Source of the DNA: Pseudomonadota bacterium
GTDB lineage: Bacteria; Myxococcota; Myxococcia; Myxococcales; Myxococcaceae
Direction of reading: 5' to 3'
Assembly (NCBI GenBank): GCA_023426545.1
Contig: JAFAAN010000120.1
Location: 54,743 to 118,742 of the forward strand
DNA length: 64,000 nt
Under the pieces are notes generated by a model. The model worked only from the letters and a program-made list of their open reading frames with translations. It was not told the DNA's origin and did not search any database. The translations under genes were made by a program, and so were the position numbers. This document shows, piece by piece, positions 9,301 through 17,538 of the stretch (the stretch's first letter is position 1; each line of letters starts with the position of its first letter).

Positions 9301-9548
9301 TCGCCGACGGATTCAGCTGCAGGGAGATGATTGCCCAGAACACGGACCGGCGCGCGCTGCACGTAGCGCAGGTGCTGCGCCTCGCAAAGGCCTATGGCGC
9401 GGCGGGGCCCGCTGGCGAGTATCCGGAGCGAGGCTGGGTGACGAGCGGCCTGGGTCGGCCTCCCACCCGCTGGCGGCTGCGCACGGCGGTGGCGGGCGTG
9501 GGGTTGCTGGCTGGAGCCCTGTGGCTGCACGGACGCCGTCCCACCTGA
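6381..9548 (+). CDS. Fused FAD-linked oxidase and iron-sulfur/CCG-domain dehydrogenase (D-lactate/glycolate oxidase type)
   Basis: 1055 residues. An AAGGGAG ribosome site supports the ATG at 6381; GTG at 6474 is an alternative. The N-terminal half is an FAD-binding PCMH domain (about 45-240) and FAD-linked oxidase C-terminal domain (about 270-560, with GQGCVHTRIDFDL and GEHGDGQSRAEFLPRMFG). Next come two 4Fe-4S clusters (CVGVGKCRRESGGTMCP and CLACKGCKGDCP, about 595-680), then two cysteine-rich CCG modules (VCCGRPLYDFG, ETGCCGMAGSFGFE). It is in effect GlcD and GlcF in one chain and should oxidise a 2-hydroxyacid and pass electrons to the respiratory chain. The last 35 residues contain a hydrophobic stretch, suggesting a membrane tail. 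Confidence 0.85.
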   Translation: MRPAESLQRTWSRLARRRPGPHPLPGSQGGDVTVDLKGLEEDLRRAVHGEVRFDDGSRALYATDASNYRQVPIGVVIPRSLDDVIQTVRVCREYGAPLLSRGGGTSLAGQCCNVAVVIDWMKYLGGVLELDPGTRSARVLPGTVLDDLRDRAEQFHLTFGPDPSTHNHCTLGGMLGNNACGSHAQMAGPVSHNVQELDVLTYDGLRLKVGPTSDEELRAIIRAGGRRGDIYRGLRDLSDRYADEIRRRYPHIPRRISGYNLDALLPEQGFDVARALVGTEGTCVTLLTAKLRLVDSPPHRVVVLLGYPDIYTAGDHAQELAARFQPLALEGLDDELIRNVVVKGRANEQESLQPKSSHMEFLPLLPGGSAYLMLELGGDTHEEAIARAHELMAQVRGGPGAPVDQRLYSEPEHVEHVWKIRESGLGATARVPGRPDTWPGWEDSAVPPEKLGGYLRALRKLYDKYGYDASLYGHFGQGCVHTRIDFDLVSTQGIRNYRAFIGEAVDLCLSYGGSMSGEHGDGQSRAEFLPRMFGPELTHAFREFKRIWDPRGKMNPGKVVDPNPLDQELRLGRDYRQRTWKPKTHFQYPDDDGLLHRAAERCVGVGKCRRESGGTMCPSYMVTKEERHTTRGRAHLLFEMLQGQVIRKGWRDANVKESLDLCLACKGCKGDCPVNVDLATYKAEFLSHYHRGRLRPRPAYAMGLIMLWARAAMLAPALVNLLTQRASSRKLLQTLGGMSTRRKMPRFAPESFQRWVQRTRPSPRNTGQQRVLLWPDTFNNHFFPETAAAALEVLEDAGFEVAVPQGAVCCGRPLYDFGMLPTAKWMLRRMVERLRPEIEAGVPLVGLEPSCVSVFRDELRNLFPDWSLARQLRRQTFLFSEFLGRYAKDWQPPRLEKKAVVHGHCHHQSLFKMRDEEKLLDKVGLDYAVPETGCCGMAGSFGFEAGAKYEVSQKVGERALLPKVRQTPRDALVIADGFSCREMIAQNTDRRALHVAQVLRLAKAYGAAGPAGEYPERGWVTSGLGRPPTRWRLRTAVAGVGLLAGALWLHGRRPT

Positions 9549-9588
9549 CGCGGGGGGCGCGCCACGCTCTGGCCGCCGGCGTCCCGCC

Positions 9589-10065
9589 TCACAGCTGATA
9601 GAGGGCCCCGAGCAGAACGCCGAAGACGACGTGCGCGATCAGCGTGACCACGGGCGTGCGCGCGCCGTAGTTCAGGCCCAGCAAGCCTGGCGGCTCCAGC
9701 TGACGCACGTCCGTGGGCCCCTGCGACTCGCTCGCCATCCTCGGATGCAGGGCCGGCAGCACGGGCAGCACCACCAACAGCACGAAGCCCGCGTGCAGCA
9801 CGCCCACCAGTCCGCCCAGCCACCATGAGGCCTGTCCCCACGCGGCGAAGGCCGCCACGTACAGCCCTGAGAAGAGCATGCCGCTCAGCAGGTGCAGACC
9901 GAGCCCGTACAGCTTTGCCCGGTCCCGGTCCGCCGTCACCAGCGCGCCCAGGAGGAAGGGCAGGTTGAGCCGCGTCAGCCGCAGTTGTTGGCTCCCCGCC
10001 AGCATCCCCGTCAGCACCAACGTGCTGGCGAAGCCCCACACGGCCCAGCGCAACAGCCCAATCAC
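9589..10065 (-). CDS. Small integral membrane protein
   Basis: 158 residues with four predicted membrane segments, near residues 5-25, 55-78, 80-103 and 135-157. The start is a GTG at 10065 that overlaps the stop of the upstream GH15 gene (GTGA), so the two are co-translated. I do not recognise the family. Several Arg/Asp-rich turns (VTADRDRAKLYG) suggest short cytoplasmic loops. The link to the glucan hydrolase is positional only. Confidence 0.65.
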   Translation of the reverse strand: MIGLLRWAVWGFASTLVLTGMLAGSQQLRLTRLNLPFLLGALVTADRDRAKLYGLGLHLLSGMLFSGLYVAAFAAWGQASWWLGGLVGVLHAGFVLLVVLPVLPALHPRMASESQGPTDVRQLEPPGLLGLNYGARTPVVTLIAHVVFGVLLGALYQL

Positions 10066-11894
10066 CTCCAGACCTCCACTCCAGGTGCCTCGCGCCGGGC
10101 CCGCGCCGCCTCCAGCTCCAAGGCCGAGGAGATGAGGCCCACGTGCGTGAGGGCCTGCGGAAAGTTGCCCAGCCCCTCTCCCGTCTTGGGAGAGATTTCC
10201 TCCGCGTAGAGGCCCACGTCATTCGCATAGGCGAGCTGCTGCATGAAGGCAGCCTCCGCTTCCTCGAGGCCGCCCGCGCCCCGCGCCAGCACACCCACAC
10301 GCCAGAAGCCGCAGATGCCGAAGGCGCCCTCCCCTTCGAGGACGTCGGCCTCATTCCGGTACAGCAGGCCGTCCCGCGCCTCCAGCCGCTCCAGGATGCG
10401 CCGGTGGGTGCTGAGCATCCGCTCCGAGCTCGCGTCCTCGAAGTCGTACCACGCCATGAGCAACAGGTCCGCGTCCACCTCGTCCCCGCCCAGGGTGCTC
10501 ACGTAGCTGCGGAGCTGCTCGTTCCACGCACGCTGATGGAGCGTCTCCCACATCCGCGCTCGAACCGCGCGGAAGCGCTCCACGGGCACCGTCACACCGC
10601 GGAACACCCCGAGCTCTTGCAGCCTCAGCAGCCGGTCCAACGCCATCCAGCATGACAGCTGAGAGAAGGTGTGTGCCCTGCGCCCCGAGCGCGGCTCCCA
10701 GATGCCCTCATCCGGTGCCTCCCACATGCTCGCGACGTACCCACCCAGGCGCACCATCATCCTCAGCTCATCCCGGTCCAGGCGCCTGCTGCGCCGGGCG
10801 AGCTGCGCCATCGCATCGATGGCCTCCCCATAGGAGTCCAGTTGCAGCTGCGTGGCCGCCGCGTTGCCCACCCGTACCGGCCGAGAGCCCGCGTAGCCGC
10901 CGAGGTGGGGCAGCACCTCCTCGCCCGTGCGGAATCGTCCGTAGACGTCGTAGAAGACCCCCAAGCGCGGCTGCGTCAGCCAGCTGGCCCGCAGAAGCCA
11001 GGAGACGAACGCCTCGGCCTCGGCCTCGTATCCCAACCCGTAGAAGGCCCGCGCGGTGAAGGCGGCATCGCGCACCCAGCAGAAACGGTAGTCCCAGTTG
11101 TCCTGGCCTCCGAGCACCTCCGGGAGCGATGTGGTGGCCGCGGCCACCACCGCCCCCGAGGGCGCGAAGGTGAGCAGCTTCAGCGCCAGCGCGCTGCGCA
11201 CCACCGCGGCGCGATGGGGCCCCGCGTAGCGGCACTTCGCCGCCCAGCTCCGCCAGGCCTCCACCGTGTGCTCCACCCGCGCCCACGAGAAGCGCCCCAG
11301 GGGAGGAAGCACCGCCGGCCCATCGTCCGTCGCCGTGAGGGAAAAACAAACGCACTGCCCCGCCCGCAGCGTCACCTGCCCCTGGAGCCCACCGCCGGGA
11401 GCCGGCCGCAGCGGGACCTCCGCGCGCAGCGCGTAGAGCCACCCCGCGTGCTCCAACCTCCAGCCCAGCGTCCCACCGTCCTTCACGAGGGTCCGCGCGC
11501 GGCCGTAGTCGGGCCGAGGCTCGTAGCGCACCTCCAGCCTCACCTCGCCACGCTCACAGACCACACAGCGCAAGAGCTCGCGCTCGGGCATGAGCCACGG
11601 CGTACGCCCCTCGTGGATGGGCATCAGGTCCGTCACCACCAGCACGCCTTCGTCCGCCTCGAAGCGCGTCTGAAGCACGTTGGTGTCCGGTAGATAGCCC
11701 CGCGTCACCCGCGCGGGCCCTACCGGCCCCAGGCGGAAGGCGCCACCGGCCTCCGCGTCCAGCAGGGCCGCGAAGAGCGAGGGACCGTCGAAGCGCGGCC
11801 AGCACAGCCAGTTCACGGCCCCCGCGCGCGAGATGAGCGCAGCGCTGTGTCCGTCCCCGATGATGGCGTGGTCGTGGATTCGCGCTGGATACAC
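10062..11894 (-). CDS. Glycoside hydrolase family 15 protein (glucoamylase/trehalase-like)
   Basis: 610 residues. The N-terminus IHDHAIIGDGHSAALISRAG and WLCWPRFDGPSLFAALLD are the hallmark of bacterial GH15 proteins. A beta-sandwich of about 250 residues leads to the (alpha/alpha)6 barrel, with WDYRFCWVRDAAFT and the acid-bearing DEGIWEPRSG. There is no signal peptide, so it acts in the cytoplasm, hydrolysing alpha-glucans or trehalose by inversion. The start is GTG at 11894 behind GGGGGCCAC. It overlaps the downstream membrane-protein gene by four bases. Confidence 0.88.
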   Translation of the reverse strand: MYPARIHDHAIIGDGHSAALISRAGAVNWLCWPRFDGPSLFAALLDAEAGGAFRLGPVGPARVTRGYLPDTNVLQTRFEADEGVLVVTDLMPIHEGRTPWLMPERELLRCVVCERGEVRLEVRYEPRPDYGRARTLVKDGGTLGWRLEHAGWLYALRAEVPLRPAPGGGLQGQVTLRAGQCVCFSLTATDDGPAVLPPLGRFSWARVEHTVEAWRSWAAKCRYAGPHRAAVVRSALALKLLTFAPSGAVVAAATTSLPEVLGGQDNWDYRFCWVRDAAFTARAFYGLGYEAEAEAFVSWLLRASWLTQPRLGVFYDVYGRFRTGEEVLPHLGGYAGSRPVRVGNAAATQLQLDSYGEAIDAMAQLARRSRRLDRDELRMMVRLGGYVASMWEAPDEGIWEPRSGRRAHTFSQLSCWMALDRLLRLQELGVFRGVTVPVERFRAVRARMWETLHQRAWNEQLRSYVSTLGGDEVDADLLLMAWYDFEDASSERMLSTHRRILERLEARDGLLYRNEADVLEGEGAFGICGFWRVGVLARGAGGLEEAEAAFMQQLAYANDVGLYAEEISPKTGEGLGNFPQALTHVGLISSALELEAARARREAPGVEVWR

Positions 11895-11983
11895 GTGGCC
11901 CCCAGCTCGAAAAGCTGCGCATCCGCGCCGCCAGTCCAGTGGCGGCGGGAGCCAGGGCCCCTGCCTGCACGCCGGGCCAGAGC

Positions 11984-13111
11984 CTAGCCGGCCAAGCCCA
12001 CAGCGTAGCGCTCGGCGTCCACGCGCTTCAGCGCCAGCCCCAGGCCCGGCCGCGACAGGTCCGGCACCAGCGCTCCCTCCTCCACCCCGGGGCCCCCGTC
12101 GAAGAGCATCCGCTCCAGCCGCACATGGTCATGGAAGTACTCCAGGTGCACCAGCCGGTGCGCCGCGCATGCCACGTGCGCGTGGAGCGCGGGCGCGCAG
12201 TGGCCGGAGAGGGGCACGCCATACGCATCACAGAGTGCGTCCGCCTGGAGGAAGCCGCTGACGCCCAGGCAGCGCGTGACGTCCGCTTGCAGCACGTCCA
12301 CCGCGCCGGCCTCCAGCATGTGGCGGAAGTAGAGCCCGCCGTCACCATACTCCCCCGCGGCCACCGCCATGCCCGGAGGCACCCGGCCCCGGAGCAGGCG
12401 CAAGCCCCCGAGGTCATCGCTGGAGACGGGCTCCTCGAACCACGAGACGCGCTGCTCCGCGAAGGACTCGGCCAGCGCCAGGGCTTGCGCCGCCGTGTAG
12501 GCGCCGTTGCCGTCCACGAAGAGCTCGGCATCCGGGCCGATGGCCCGCCGCGCCGCCCGCACGCGCGCGGGGTCGTCCTCCGGGTGGCTACCCACCTTCA
12601 TCTTCACACGAGTGAAACCCTGCTCCACCCAACCGGAGAGCTGCGCCTGGAGCCGCTCGATGGAGTAGGAGGTGAAGCCTCCGCTGCCATAGGCGGGCAC
12701 ACGCTCGCGCCGCGCGCCCAGCAGCTTCGCCAGGGGCAGCTTCAGCAGGCGTGCCTTCACATCCCAGAGCGCCGCGTCCACCGCCGACACCGCCATGGCC
12801 ACCAACCCCGAGCGGCCGAGGTTGCGCACCCGGCGCAGGAGCGCAGCCATGCGCGCCGGGATGTCCATCGCGTCCTCACCGCGCAGCGCCTCCGCGAGGG
12901 CGCGCTGGATGAGAGCCGCCGCACATGCATCCGTGTACGTGTACCCCAGCCCCCGCTCGCCTCCGGCCGTGAGCTCCACCACCACGAGCGTCGTGGACTC
13001 CCACGCGAAGGTGCCGTCGGCCTCCGGAGCGTCCGTGGGAACCACATAGGCGGACGCCCGAACATCCGAGATGGGCACGGCATCGCCGCCGCGGCATGTC
13101 TTTCCCTGCAT
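11984..13111 (-). CDS. Enolase-superfamily enzyme, mandelate racemase subgroup
   Basis: 375 residues. A clean GGGAGGG site precedes the ATG at 13111, so the longer open frame is rejected. The barrel carries a KxK base motif (Lys170-Met-Lys172 in RVKMKVGSHPEDD), metal ligands in ELFVDGNG, SWFEEP and VAAGEY, and a His in LSGHCAPALHAH that would act from the opposite face. Lys and His together place it with the mandelate racemase/dehydratase group rather than with enolases. It abstracts a proton alpha to a carboxylate, but whether it racemises, dehydrates or cycloisomerises is not evident. It lies 89 bp from the GH15 start and may share its transcript. Confidence 0.82.
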   Translation of the reverse strand: MQGKTCRGGDAVPISDVRASAYVVPTDAPEADGTFAWESTTLVVVELTAGGERGLGYTYTDACAAALIQRALAEALRGEDAMDIPARMAALLRRVRNLGRSGLVAMAVSAVDAALWDVKARLLKLPLAKLLGARRERVPAYGSGGFTSYSIERLQAQLSGWVEQGFTRVKMKVGSHPEDDPARVRAARRAIGPDAELFVDGNGAYTAAQALALAESFAEQRVSWFEEPVSSDDLGGLRLLRGRVPPGMAVAAGEYGDGGLYFRHMLEAGAVDVLQADVTRCLGVSGFLQADALCDAYGVPLSGHCAPALHAHVACAAHRLVHLEYFHDHVRLERMLFDGGPGVEEGALVPDLSRPGLGLALKRVDAERYAVGLAG

Positions 13112-13276
13112 CAGCCCTCCCCTGGGTCCCGGACGCCCTCGCCGGCCCCGCCCCGCACAGACTGGGCACCCGCTGACGGCGGGGCCAGCCACAGCGGCGC
13201 GTGGACCGCGAGCGCACGAGGGGGCGCTCCGCCTTCGCCCCGCCCCTCTCGTGCCCACGCCAGGAAGGAGGAGCGG

Positions 13277-13534
13277 CTACCGCGGCTCACCGCTTCCGCA
13301 GAGCGCATGCAACCCCAGCTTCGTGATGAGGTAGGGGCCCCCATTCACCGAGGAGATGAGCTTGCGCCTTCGCAGCTGATGGAAGAGCTCCAGCGTACAG
13401 AGCGAGAGCTGCCAACCCTCTGGCGTGATGCACGCCACATGGCTCAGACGCCCGTTCTCATCCTTGTGCTTCAGAATACGACCACCCTGCGCCAGCACGT
13501 TCAGCACGCGCAGTTCCTTGCGCGAAACGTTCAC
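13277..13534 (-). CDS. YjhX-family (UPF0386) toxin-like protein
   Basis: 85 residues. The opening MNVSRKELRVLNVLAQGGRI, the middle ACITPEGWQLSLCTLELF and the basic tail LRRRKLISS match the YjhX/UPF0386 family (PF09857) from memory, which in E. coli includes a proposed toxin of the yjhX-yjhQ pair. In E. coli the antitoxin YjhQ is a GNAT acetyltransferase. No GNAT gene lies next to this one, so it is either solitary or not a toxin. It has its own promoter at 13688-13716 and a leader of about 145 bases with two hairpins. Confidence 0.75.
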   Translation of the reverse strand: MNVSRKELRVLNVLAQGGRILKHKDENGRLSHVACITPEGWQLSLCTLELFHQLRRRKLISSVNGGPYLITKLGLHALCGSGEPR

Positions 13535-13566
13535 GGAGAAATCCTGGAGGTTTTCGATGCGAGAAA

Positions 13567-13602
13567 GGGACGCAAGACGTCCCTACGGCTGTCAGGACAG
13601 CC
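13567..13602 (-). repeat. Two adjacent hairpins in the leader of the YjhX-like gene
   Basis: GGGACG/CGTCCC with a 5-base loop (13567-13583) is followed by GGCTGTC/GACAGCC with a 2-base loop (13587-13602). Both arms are perfect. They lie between the promoter and the start codon, so they would fold in the 5' untranslated RNA and may control translation or stability. Confidence 0.55.
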
Positions 13603-13687
13603 GGTTTCCGCCTGGTGGGCGGGGCCTCATGAAGAGCTGGGGCCTCTGCGCATCGACCTCGTTAGCAAACGTTTCGCTTCACCCTTT

Positions 13688-13716
13688 TTCGTAATGAGGC
13701 GGCATCCTCGTGTCAA
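13688..13716 (-). promoter_or_regulatory. Sigma70-type promoter for the YjhX-like gene
   Basis: On the minus strand a perfect TTGACA (-35, 13716-13711) is followed after exactly 17 bases by TACGAA (-10, 13693-13688). Transcription would start near 13680 and run into the YjhX-like gene at 13534. The match is unusually good for a genome of this GC content. Confidence 0.6.
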
Positions 13717-13747
13717 GCGGCCAGCGATGCCGCGCCTCATCCCAGAG

Positions 13748-15034
13748 CTAACGCGGCAGCCGAATGGTGAAGGCCGCGCCGCCCTCCGGCAGGTTGCGGA
13801 CGCTGAGCCTTCCCCCGTGAGCCTCCACGAGCTCGCGCGTGACGAAGAGCCCCATCCCGAGACCTCCGACATGGTCGCTGGGATTGGCACGCTCGAACCG
13901 CTCGAAGATGCGCGAAAGCGACTCCGGCGGAATCCCAGGTCCCCCGTCCGTGACTTCGAGCACCGCGTCTGCCCCCTCCGTCGACAGGACGACCCCCACG
14001 GGTGTGCCGGCCGCATACTTGAAGGCATTGGACAGCAGATTCGTGATGCTCTGCTCCACCCGCAGCGGATCCCAGGTCCCCGTCACGCCCGGCTCGATGC
14101 GCGCGGACACCGCGCAGCCCGCGTTCGCGGCGGCGGCCTGATGCCGCTCCAGGAGCTCGCTCAGCGTCTGGGTCAGGTCCAGGGGCTCGCGCTTCAGCTC
14201 CAGCCGTCCCGTGGAGAGGCGCGCCACGTCCATCAGGGTCTCCACCAGGGTGATGAGCCGGGCGGTGCTTCGGGTCGCCCGTTCGAGGCTGGAAGCCAGC
14301 TTCGGGTCCTGCGCCCTGCCGCGCATGCTCTGCAAATGCAGATGCAGGGCGGTGATGGGAGTCTTCAGCTCATGTGAGGCAATAGAGAGGAACTCGTCGC
14401 GCAGCCGGATCGCCTCCTGGGCCTGCGCCAGCCGCAGCCGCTCTTCTTCAGCGAGCTTGCGCTCGGTGAGGTCGCGCGTCACCTTGGAGAAACCTCGCAG
14501 GACACCATCGGCGTCGCGCACCGCCGAGATGACCACGTCCGCCCAGAAACGCGTGCCATCCTTGCGCACGCGCCAGTTCTCCTCCTCGACGCGGCCCAGC
14601 CGCTCGGCCTCGGCCAGCAGGCACGCCGGCCTGCCGCTGGCACGGTCCTCCGGCAGGTAGAATTGAGCGACGTGGTGACCGATGATCTCCTCGGCGCGGT
14701 AGCCCTTGATTCGCTCGGCGCCGGTATTCCACGTCTGCACGCGCCCCTGGGGGTCGAGCATGAAGATGGCGTAATCCCTCACGCTGTCGACGAGCAACTT
14801 CATCTGCTCTTCTGCCACGGCAGCGCGCACGTCGGCATGGCCCGGAGAAGTCGGAGACAGCCGTCCCGGCTCCGCCTCATGCGCCGTCGTCGCACGGGTC
14901 GTTGGGGCCCCAGCCTGCGCAGTTGTCTTGGCCAAGCGGGAGTTCTTGTAGGGGGGCATATTCATGGGGTTCAGCAACCTGTCGCGATGCCAGGAAAAGC
15001 TCCGGAGCTTAATGATGGCGAGGAGTTCAGCCAT
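13748..15034 (-). CDS. PAS-domain sensor histidine kinase
   Basis: 428 residues, with no membrane segment, so a soluble sensor. A PAS/PAC module (about 85-205) reads VRDYAIFMLDPQGRVQTWN to GVLRGFSKVTRDLTERK. It is followed by a HisKA dimerisation domain (SHELKTPITALHL, phospho-acceptor His221) and an HATPase domain with the N box ITNLLSNAFKYA, G1 VTDGGPGIPPE and G2 GGLGMGLFV. No response regulator is next to it, so it is an orphan kinase, as is common in myxobacteria. The start is uncertain: ATG at 15034 or an internal ATG about 23 codons later; neither has a strong ribosome site. Confidence 0.85.
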   Translation of the reverse strand: MAELLAIIKLRSFSWHRDRLLNPMNMPPYKNSRLAKTTAQAGAPTTRATTAHEAEPGRLSPTSPGHADVRAAVAEEQMKLLVDSVRDYAIFMLDPQGRVQTWNTGAERIKGYRAEEIIGHHVAQFYLPEDRASGRPACLLAEAERLGRVEEENWRVRKDGTRFWADVVISAVRDADGVLRGFSKVTRDLTERKLAEEERLRLAQAQEAIRLRDEFLSIASHELKTPITALHLHLQSMRGRAQDPKLASSLERATRSTARLITLVETLMDVARLSTGRLELKREPLDLTQTLSELLERHQAAAANAGCAVSARIEPGVTGTWDPLRVEQSITNLLSNAFKYAAGTPVGVVLSTEGADAVLEVTDGGPGIPPESLSRIFERFERANPSDHVGGLGMGLFVTRELVEAHGGRLSVRNLPEGGAAFTIRLPR

Positions 15035-15801
15035 AGGCTGCTGTAGTCATGGGCTCGTTCCCGTTCGATAAGTGCAGGGAAGTGCACGCTTGGTAGTGTG
15101 CGGCCCTCGCGGCGGCCACGATGACCCACCCGAAAAACGGGTGTTTCACGCCTGCTCTCCTGGCAGGCGATGAGATGTCGCGGGGTCTCTCTACGACTCC
15201 TGAGGGAAAGCCGGCATTCCTGCTGGCGAGGTGGAAGACGCCCAGCCGGCAGGCAGCCCCCCAGGCATCGCAGATACGGGCCCGGCAGTCTCCCGGCGAG
15301 GGAGCGCCGATGCCCGCCCCGGCTCGCCAGCAGGGCATCGCAAGCCTCGAAGAGGGCCGGGATGGCCGCCGTCCCGGGCCATGCCATCATGGCCCGGCAC
15401 CAGCCTGTGGTGTCGAAGAGCTCCCGCTCCGAACGCTGCGCAACCTCCCGGAGCGTGAGACACGCGCCGTCCGGGCTCCGCTCACTTCAGCGGAGGGCGC
15501 CCCGCGAGATTTCTTGGCTCAGTCGTCCATGCACCGTCTGGCAATGTCCGTGCTACGGCCGCGCCGAAGGTGCCCCGGTGTCCTTGCGTGTCTTCCCTGC
15601 ACACCGCATCAACACGTACGCACCGCGAAGGCTCGGTGTCACCCTCGGAGTGGTGGGAGGATGGCGACACCTTTCGATAACCCCTGGAGAGGACACGCCG
15701 CCTCGGCCGTGGCGCCTCGTGGCACACCGGCTGCTTCACGAGCGAGAGCACCAACGCCCGTCTCGTCCGCCCCAAAACCACCACTGTCCCGGAGCCAACA
15801 C
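15035..15801. other. Long non-coding gap (767 bp)
   Basis: Several open frames cross this stretch on both strands, but none has a ribosome site, a recognisable domain or a plausible composition. It begins as the upstream region of the histidine kinase gene and ends as the upstream region of the lipoprotein gene at 15802. It contains the two hairpins listed at 15127-15168. A decayed gene cannot be excluded. Confidence 0.5.
15127..15168. repeat. Two consecutive hairpins in the gap upstream of the histidine kinase gene
   Basis: CACCCG-AAAAA-CGGGTG (15127-15143) is a perfect 6-bp stem followed by TTT, resembling a short intrinsic terminator on the plus strand. GCCTGC/GCAGGC (15150-15168) follows with a 7-base loop. 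No annotated plus-strand gene ends just before them. Confidence 0.4.
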
Positions 15802-17100
15802 ATGCGTCGACTGCCTTCGCTTATCGTGCTGTTCCTCATTGCCTGCGGTGACAAACCCGGCACGCCGCCACCTGATGGGCACGGCATCCGGGGCTCGCTG
15901 ACGGTCCACTCACGAATCTGGGAGTCCATCGGCGATCCGAGCCAGGTCGTCGGCATCCACGTCTTGCTGGGGGATGGGAGCCGGTTCCGGCAGCCGCTCG
16001 GCCGGGACGGTATCGCGCGCTTCGTGGACCCCGCCATCCAGGGCCCACAGGATGTCACCGTACTGGCCGTTGGTGAGGAGAATGTTCTCGCCGACACCTA
16101 CCTCGCCCTGGAGCAGCCAGAGGTCTGGCTCCAGCCATCCCCACAGCAGGACACCGAATACGGAAAGCAGGCCACCCTGAAGGGACGCGTCACCGGGAGG
16201 ACCAACGGCTCCCTGAGCGTCTTCGTCGCGAGCGCCGACAAGCGGGTCAGAGGCAACGCTGTGCGTGCAGCGGCGGATGGCACGTTCGAGATTGACGTTA
16301 CTGGCAGCGTCGCCGCGCCTGTGCATCTCCTTGCCATGGAGCACGCCTATCCGACACGTCGCTTCGGAATCACGAAGGACATCACCTTCACATCCGGGCA
16401 GACGCTCGACGGCGTGGAGATCGTCTTGGAGCACGCGGAGGTCCAGCAGCAGCCCGTCAACGTGAACAACTTCGAGGCCTACAGCACGGAGTCCTACGTC
16501 ACGATGGATTTCTACTTCGGCTCCGGGTTTCTCTTCAGGAGCGAGGCGACCGGCACTCCGCCGCTCCAGCTTCCCGCGATGCTGCTCACCCCGCCCTTCG
16601 ACCTCATCGAGCTCCACACGATGGTGCTCGTGGGCTCAGAGGGAGAGTCCGGGCTCACCTCCGCAAGCGCAACGCTCCACACGGAGGGTGGCTCGACTCC
16701 CGAGGTGACGATGCCGCGTCCCCTTCAACTCACCTCGGTTCCACTCGGCACGATGGAGGCCCCGGCCCTCGCTCCGCTCGAGGGCTTTTCCTTGTCGTGG
16801 AACGTGGATCCCGCCGCGCAGGTCGTGCGTGCGTATCTGCGCCATAAAGGAAGAGATCCCAGCCTCAGCTGGTTCGTGACGGCCCCAAGCTCCATCACAT
16901 CGTTCACGCCGTTCGAGCTGCCCGCGGAGCTGACTCCCGTGACCCGATTCCCGCCGGGACTGCTCTGGCTCGTCATGTCGGCCAACAACGGTGGCGCCGG
17001 CCGTACCTACGCGGATCTCTTCGAGCAGTACGAAGCTCCCGGTCCCGAGGGGACGACGTGGAATCTGCGTCGGGAAGGCTATGTGAAGCTCGTCGAGTAG
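15802..17100 (+). CDS. Lipoprotein with a carboxypeptidase-regulatory-like beta domain
   Basis: 432 residues. The start at 15802 has GGAG seven bases upstream and gives a lipoprotein signal (VLFLIACGD, Cys15); the longer frame is rejected. The mature part begins with Thr/Pro-rich linker sequence, then beta-rich segments such as GSLTVHSRIWESIGDP and KGRVTGRTNGSLSVFV. The second of these resembles a carboxypeptidase-regulatory fold. The remainder (NNFEAYSTESYVTMDFYFGSG) is not recognised. It is probably an envelope lipoprotein of unknown function, transcribed alone. Confidence 0.65.
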   Translation: MRRLPSLIVLFLIACGDKPGTPPPDGHGIRGSLTVHSRIWESIGDPSQVVGIHVLLGDGSRFRQPLGRDGIARFVDPAIQGPQDVTVLAVGEENVLADTYLALEQPEVWLQPSPQQDTEYGKQATLKGRVTGRTNGSLSVFVASADKRVRGNAVRAAADGTFEIDVTGSVAAPVHLLAMEHAYPTRRFGITKDITFTSGQTLDGVEIVLEHAEVQQQPVNVNNFEAYSTESYVTMDFYFGSGFLFRSEATGTPPLQLPAMLLTPPFDLIELHTMVLVGSEGESGLTSASATLHTEGGSTPEVTMPRPLQLTSVPLGTMEAPALAPLEGFSLSWNVDPAAQVVRAYLRHKGRDPSLSWFVTAPSSITSFTPFELPAELTPVTRFPPGLLWLVMSANNGGAGRTYADLFEQYEAPGPEGTTWNLRREGYVKLVE

Positions 17101-17538
17101 CTGACTGAAGGGAATGGCTGCGCCGCCCCAAGCCTCGGTCCCCACGTCATGAGGGTCTCAAGGCGCACGGCTCGCGTAGCGCCCGTGCGGCCGTGCGGGC
17201 TGCCCGGAGATTTTTGGGACACAGGTTCGCCCATTCCCTCTTACGAATCGATGGCCCGAACAGCCCAACCCAGGCTTGCCCGTGGAGCGGACGAAGTCCC
17301 TTGTCGAACGGCTGGAGCCGGCACGCAGCCGTGTGTCCTCGCGGAAGAATTCCGACCGGGTCAAGCGCCGCGGAGTCCCGTTGGGCAACGGGCCGCGCCC
17401 ATGGATGTCTTCACCCAGAAGCTCGACCTGTCGCGGAGCGCCGCCGACAAGGGCGCGTAGCCCGGCACCGCGTCCTTCGGATGCCCTCTTCGTCCGTTTC
17501 GAAGCAACCCAATCACAAGCGTCCCCCTGGAGTTCGAC
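17101..17538. other. Non-coding gap (438 bp)
   Basis: This holds the end of the lipoprotein transcript and the upstream region of the 1125-residue protein. Short frames are present but lack a signal, ribosome site or domain. I see no strong hairpin or promoter. Confidence 0.5.

Noticed and set aside
6678..9530. 950-codon open frame on the minus strand opposite the FAD/iron-sulfur gene
   Set aside because: It is a codon-bias shadow in GC-rich DNA; its composition is Arg/His/Ala-rich without domains, whereas the plus-strand product has clear motifs.
11939..14377. 812-codon plus-strand frame across the enolase, YjhX-like and histidine kinase genes
   Set aside because: It crosses three well-supported minus-strand genes and their gaps and has no domain or start signal.
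15191..15463. 90-codon minus-strand frame in the gap before the histidine kinase gene
   Set aside because: No ribosome site, no domain and no plausible hydrophobic or charged pattern; kept as gap description only.
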